Source: Bacteroidales bacterium
Lineage (GTDB): Bacteria; Bacteroidota; Bacteroidia; Bacteroidales; SM23-62
Direction: 5' to 3'
Assembly (NCBI GenBank): GCA_016783865.1
Contig: JADHVS010000040.1
Location: 1 to 27,397 of the forward strand
Length of the DNA: 27,397 nucleotides
The position numbers were made by a program, and so were the translations under genes. Under the pieces are notes generated by a model, which saw only the letters and a program-made list of their open reading frames with translations, was not told where the DNA came from and did no database searches. Below, in pieces: positions 26,101 through 27,397 of the stretch. Positions within the stretch are counted from its first letter, which is position 1. Each line of letters starts with the position of its first letter.

Positions 26101-26228
26101 TTAAGATCAGGAAAAAGATCGATCCCCAGTTTCCCAAAAGAAATATATCCCAGTAACAGGGTGGCAAGGATGATCATGCTCACCGAAACCGGATAGTCAA
26201 CTGAAAATTTTGTAATGGATTTAAACAT
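23124..26228 (-). CDS. RND efflux permease (HAE-type)
   Basis: A 1034-residue complete RND permease of normal length. It opens with MFKSITKFSVDYPVSVSMIILATLLLGYISFGKL. Two porter halves and twelve helices follow, including GMLVDNAIVVLENIFRN in helix 4 (Asp408, Asn409, where AcrB has two Asp) and VGIAVNDSIILVDAINQFR in helix 10 (no Lys). Proton-driven export as a trimer is the family role, normally with a membrane-fusion protein and a TolC-like channel; neither is in the window. The RND-ABC gene starts 11 bases after its stop, so they are co-transcribed and could form mixed trimers, as MdtB and MdtC do. An IS630 element ends 43 bases before its start codon and separates it from whatever lies upstream. 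Confidence 0.93.
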   Translation of the reverse strand: MFKSITKFSVDYPVSVSMIILATLLLGYISFGKLGIDLFPDLNNPRLFIELKSGERPPEEMEEKFVENVEALAIRQSGVTNVSSISRVGIAQIEVEYSWEKDMDEAFLDLSKALSALSQDGDLDEINITQHDPNADPVMLVAFQHTETDDLNELRKVAENYVRNELIRLEGIADVEIDGAEELEVLVETSDYLMKSYNVDLSTISGRIQNFNQNVSGGSIVEMGRRYVVRGLSELEQINDLENIIVKMGPSDPSSGGERVPVLLGDLATITLNPKDLENTVRLNGEACVGLSIYKEMRYNTVKAVDDLRQALEDMQKALPGFTFTIVEDQGQFVSGAIREVRDSALFGIILAVFVLLVFLRRIGPTAIVSAAIPISIIATFALMYFADLTLNIMTLGGLALGAGMLVDNAIVVLENIFRNHEAGKSSQEAAITGTSQVGGAIFASTLTTIVVFIPIVYIHGAAGELFREQAFTVAFSLLCSLVVAILIIPMLYTRIYRKKTPFKLKEKRSVQFTGYGRFLDRLLDFKIWIVLGALLLIGSGWLMLKQLGSEFMPKTDLREFYVDVKMPEGTRLERTDGAVESIENLIRELAHNEVELIYSEIGPTSGLTSGGGDVFDDQNMATIKVKLIRKGEISASSIIEELTTFYAQNQNIEMVCRQEETALNSILGTEQAPVVVELIGDDLNVLENLTIPVMNELEGIEGLHNISTSIEGGAPEVDIKIDRYRAGLMNIDVNTLINRISEKLQGISAGQMDIKGELKDITVKLEDISLKELEALTIEVNNSEILLREIASISIGNSPKEILRNDQNRIIKFTADLDKDLPLDKMAMAISNRLDLVEFPPEYRFNISGEEAIRKESMKSLGFALLLSLILVYMVLASQFESLVHPFTILLTVPLAVVGAIAVFYIQGKALNIMAVIGVIMLVGIAVNDSIILVDAINQFRKTGMKLKEAIVAAGQRRIRPILMTTLTTILALLPLTFGFGESAALRSPMAWAVIGGLITSTLLTLIVIPCIYMLFGQMQLKWIKPGNGREQE

Positions 26229-26271
26229 AGTTCCAAAAGATTGTTTCTCTATTAATCTAAGTTGCCAGGTA

Positions 26272-26292
26272 CTAGTGTTTAATTGCGTAAAT
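26272..26292 (+). repeat. IS630 terminal inverted repeat, left
   Basis: CTAGTGTTTAATTGCG followed by TAAAT; differs from the right copy at one base. Confidence 0.9.
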
Positions 26293-27340
26293 TCTCTATA
26301 TTATTCTTGATCTGTGAACCTTTTACTTCTCTTTTTCTCCACTTAAAAGGCCTGCACTCTTTGTTGTAGTTTTTTACATAGGCTTCAATTTGTTCTCTCA
26401 GTTCTTCCGTATTTCTAAAACTTGCACCTGCTAAAGACTTTCTGGAGAAAATCCCAAACCATATCTCTACCTGGTTTAACCAACTGGCTGATGTTGGTGT
26501 AAAATGAAACTGTACATTTGGATGGTTTGATAACCATACTTCATTTTTTTTATGGGTCGAATAGTTATCAAGTATTACATGTATTTCCTGATCCTCTTGA
26601 TATTCCCCAACTACATCGTCCATGTATTCTATAAAATCTTCCCGGGTCTTATATTTTGTAGATTTGGTTGTTATTTTCCCTGTTGCCACCTCCAGTGCAG
26701 CAAATAAGTTTAAAGTGCCGTTTCTTTTATATGTACTTTGATAGGCACGTTGTGTTTTGCCATCGCTGGTTTGAATATATCCGGTTTTTCTCTCTAAAGC
26801 TTGTATGCTCGGTTTTTCGTCCACACATATTACAATGGCATTGACCGGAGGATTCAAATATAGCCCAATGATGTCTGCTGCCTTAGGAACAAATTCCTTG
26901 TCTGTACTAATACACCATGATCGTTGCCTGAATAGGCTGATTTCATCTTTTTTTAAAATTCTCCAGACTGCATCGGGTGAACAATTTAATTCTTTTGCTA
27001 ACAATGGAGCATCCCAACGCCCATAACCTTTTGGTGGAGGGGAGCTCAATTTTGATAAAACTCTTTCACGCAGACCAATATATTCTATCGGCTTTCCAGA
27101 ACGTGGCTTATCCAGCAAGCCCTTAATACCCTCTTCCATGTATCGGTTCCGCCATTCGATAACCTTATTCGGGTAGGTATGCATAGTTTCTGCTATTTCT
27201 TGTACAGATTTCCCTTCATAACAAAACAATATTATCTTAGCCCTCTCTATTGCTTGCTTAGGTTCTGTTCGGCTTTTGGACCTTTTGGTCAATATTTTGA
27301 GGTCTTGGGGCGTGACCTCTATCTTTGGTGCTGTTCTCAT
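26279..27340 (-). CDS. IS630-family transposase
   Basis: A 353-residue DDE transposase that cuts and pastes its element at TA sites. The N-terminal half has two helix-turn-helix regions (EGKSVQEIAETMHTYPNKVIEWRNRYMEEGIKGLLDKPRSG and LLAKELNCSPDAVWRILKK). The catalytic triad is visible as Asp174 (ICVDEKPS), Asp258 (VILDNYSTHK) and Glu292 (NQVEIWFG). The length is normal and no frameshift is present, so the enzyme should be active. It is encoded in a single frame, and its start lies just inside the right inverted repeat. Confidence 0.95.
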   Translation of the reverse strand: MRTAPKIEVTPQDLKILTKRSKSRTEPKQAIERAKIILFCYEGKSVQEIAETMHTYPNKVIEWRNRYMEEGIKGLLDKPRSGKPIEYIGLRERVLSKLSSPPPKGYGRWDAPLLAKELNCSPDAVWRILKKDEISLFRQRSWCISTDKEFVPKAADIIGLYLNPPVNAIVICVDEKPSIQALERKTGYIQTSDGKTQRAYQSTYKRNGTLNLFAALEVATGKITTKSTKYKTREDFIEYMDDVVGEYQEDQEIHVILDNYSTHKKNEVWLSNHPNVQFHFTPTSASWLNQVEIWFGIFSRKSLAGASFRNTEELREQIEAYVKNYNKECRPFKWRKREVKGSQIKNNIENLRN

Positions 27341-27344
27341 ACCC

Positions 27345-27352
27345 CAAAGATA
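27345..27352 (-). promoter_or_regulatory. -7 promoter element of the IS630 transposase
   Basis: On the minus strand TATCTTTG, a perfect TAnnTTTG, ends four bases before the ATG at 27340. The same short spacing is seen before the DUF433 gene. Confidence 0.5.
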
Positions 27353-27376
27353 GTAAATTATTATTTAATATAGGTT

Positions 27377-27397
27377 ATTTATGCAATTAAACACTAG
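27377..27397 (-). repeat. IS630 terminal inverted repeat, right
   Basis: Read on the minus strand it is CTAGTGTTTAATTGCA followed by TAAAT. Its outermost base is the last base of the window. Confidence 0.9.

Larger units (their letters stand above)
26272..27397 (-). mobile_element. IS630-family insertion sequence, complete
   Basis: Both ends carry the inverted repeat CTAGTGTTTAATTGC.TAAAT (20 of 21 bases identical), and weaker pairing continues for about ten bases inside. The element is 1126 bases with one transposase gene. TA precedes the left end (26270-26271), as expected for the TA target duplication of IS630/Tc1-mariner elements. The right TA would be the next bases after the window. 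Confidence 0.9.

Overview
The window looks like a chromosomal piece of a Bacteroidota genome, probably Bacteroidales or Marinilabiliales-like. The reasons are two secreted proteins with type IX secretion (T9SS) sorting domains, several lipoproteins, TAnnTTTG-type -7 promoter elements, few Shine-Dalgarno sites, and a Bacteroidota-type IS630 element. No rRNA, tRNA, CRISPR array or integrase was seen.

Layout. (1) 1-504 is non-coding with an attC-like inverted repeat. (2) 505-3804 is a T9SS-exported protein made of 13-14 tandem GloVer-type repeats. (3) About 4000-8330 reads like an integron cassette array without an integrase. Toxin-antitoxin modules on the + strand (DUF433/DUF5615, small antitoxin/Doc, HigB/HigA) are separated by long inverted-repeat attC-like sites, and the stop codons of the last genes run into the left core site. 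A nucleoside hydrolase-FmdE-like fusion follows and ends beside one more half-site. The DUF5615 toxin is frameshifted, and higB has a palindromic REP-like element inserted right after codon 2. (4) 8364-14000 holds a propeller-type lipoprotein, a transposase remnant, a GH42 beta-galactosidase, and a rearrangement. In the rearrangement a second copy of the REP-like element joins a truncated alpha/beta-hydrolase lipoprotein to a membrane glycosyltransferase that has lost its start codon. (5) 14112-17663 holds a TPR lipoprotein, a small lipoprotein and a T9SS-exported TIM-barrel glycoside hydrolase. (6) 17693-26228, on the minus strand, is a tight three-gene efflux operon: a standard RND permease, then a 1565-residue RND permease fused to extra membrane helices and an ABC ATPase, then an ABC-2 permease. 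(7) 26272-27397 is a complete IS630-family element whose outer end is exactly the last base of the window. It lies 43 bp upstream of the first RND gene.

The two most notable items are the RND-ABC fusion operon, which appears to combine proton-driven and ATP-driven export in one transcription unit with no membrane-fusion protein or TolC in view, and the toxin-antitoxin cassette array with attC-like sites that carry apparent promoters. The REP-like element caught at two gene-disrupting positions is a third, separate signal.
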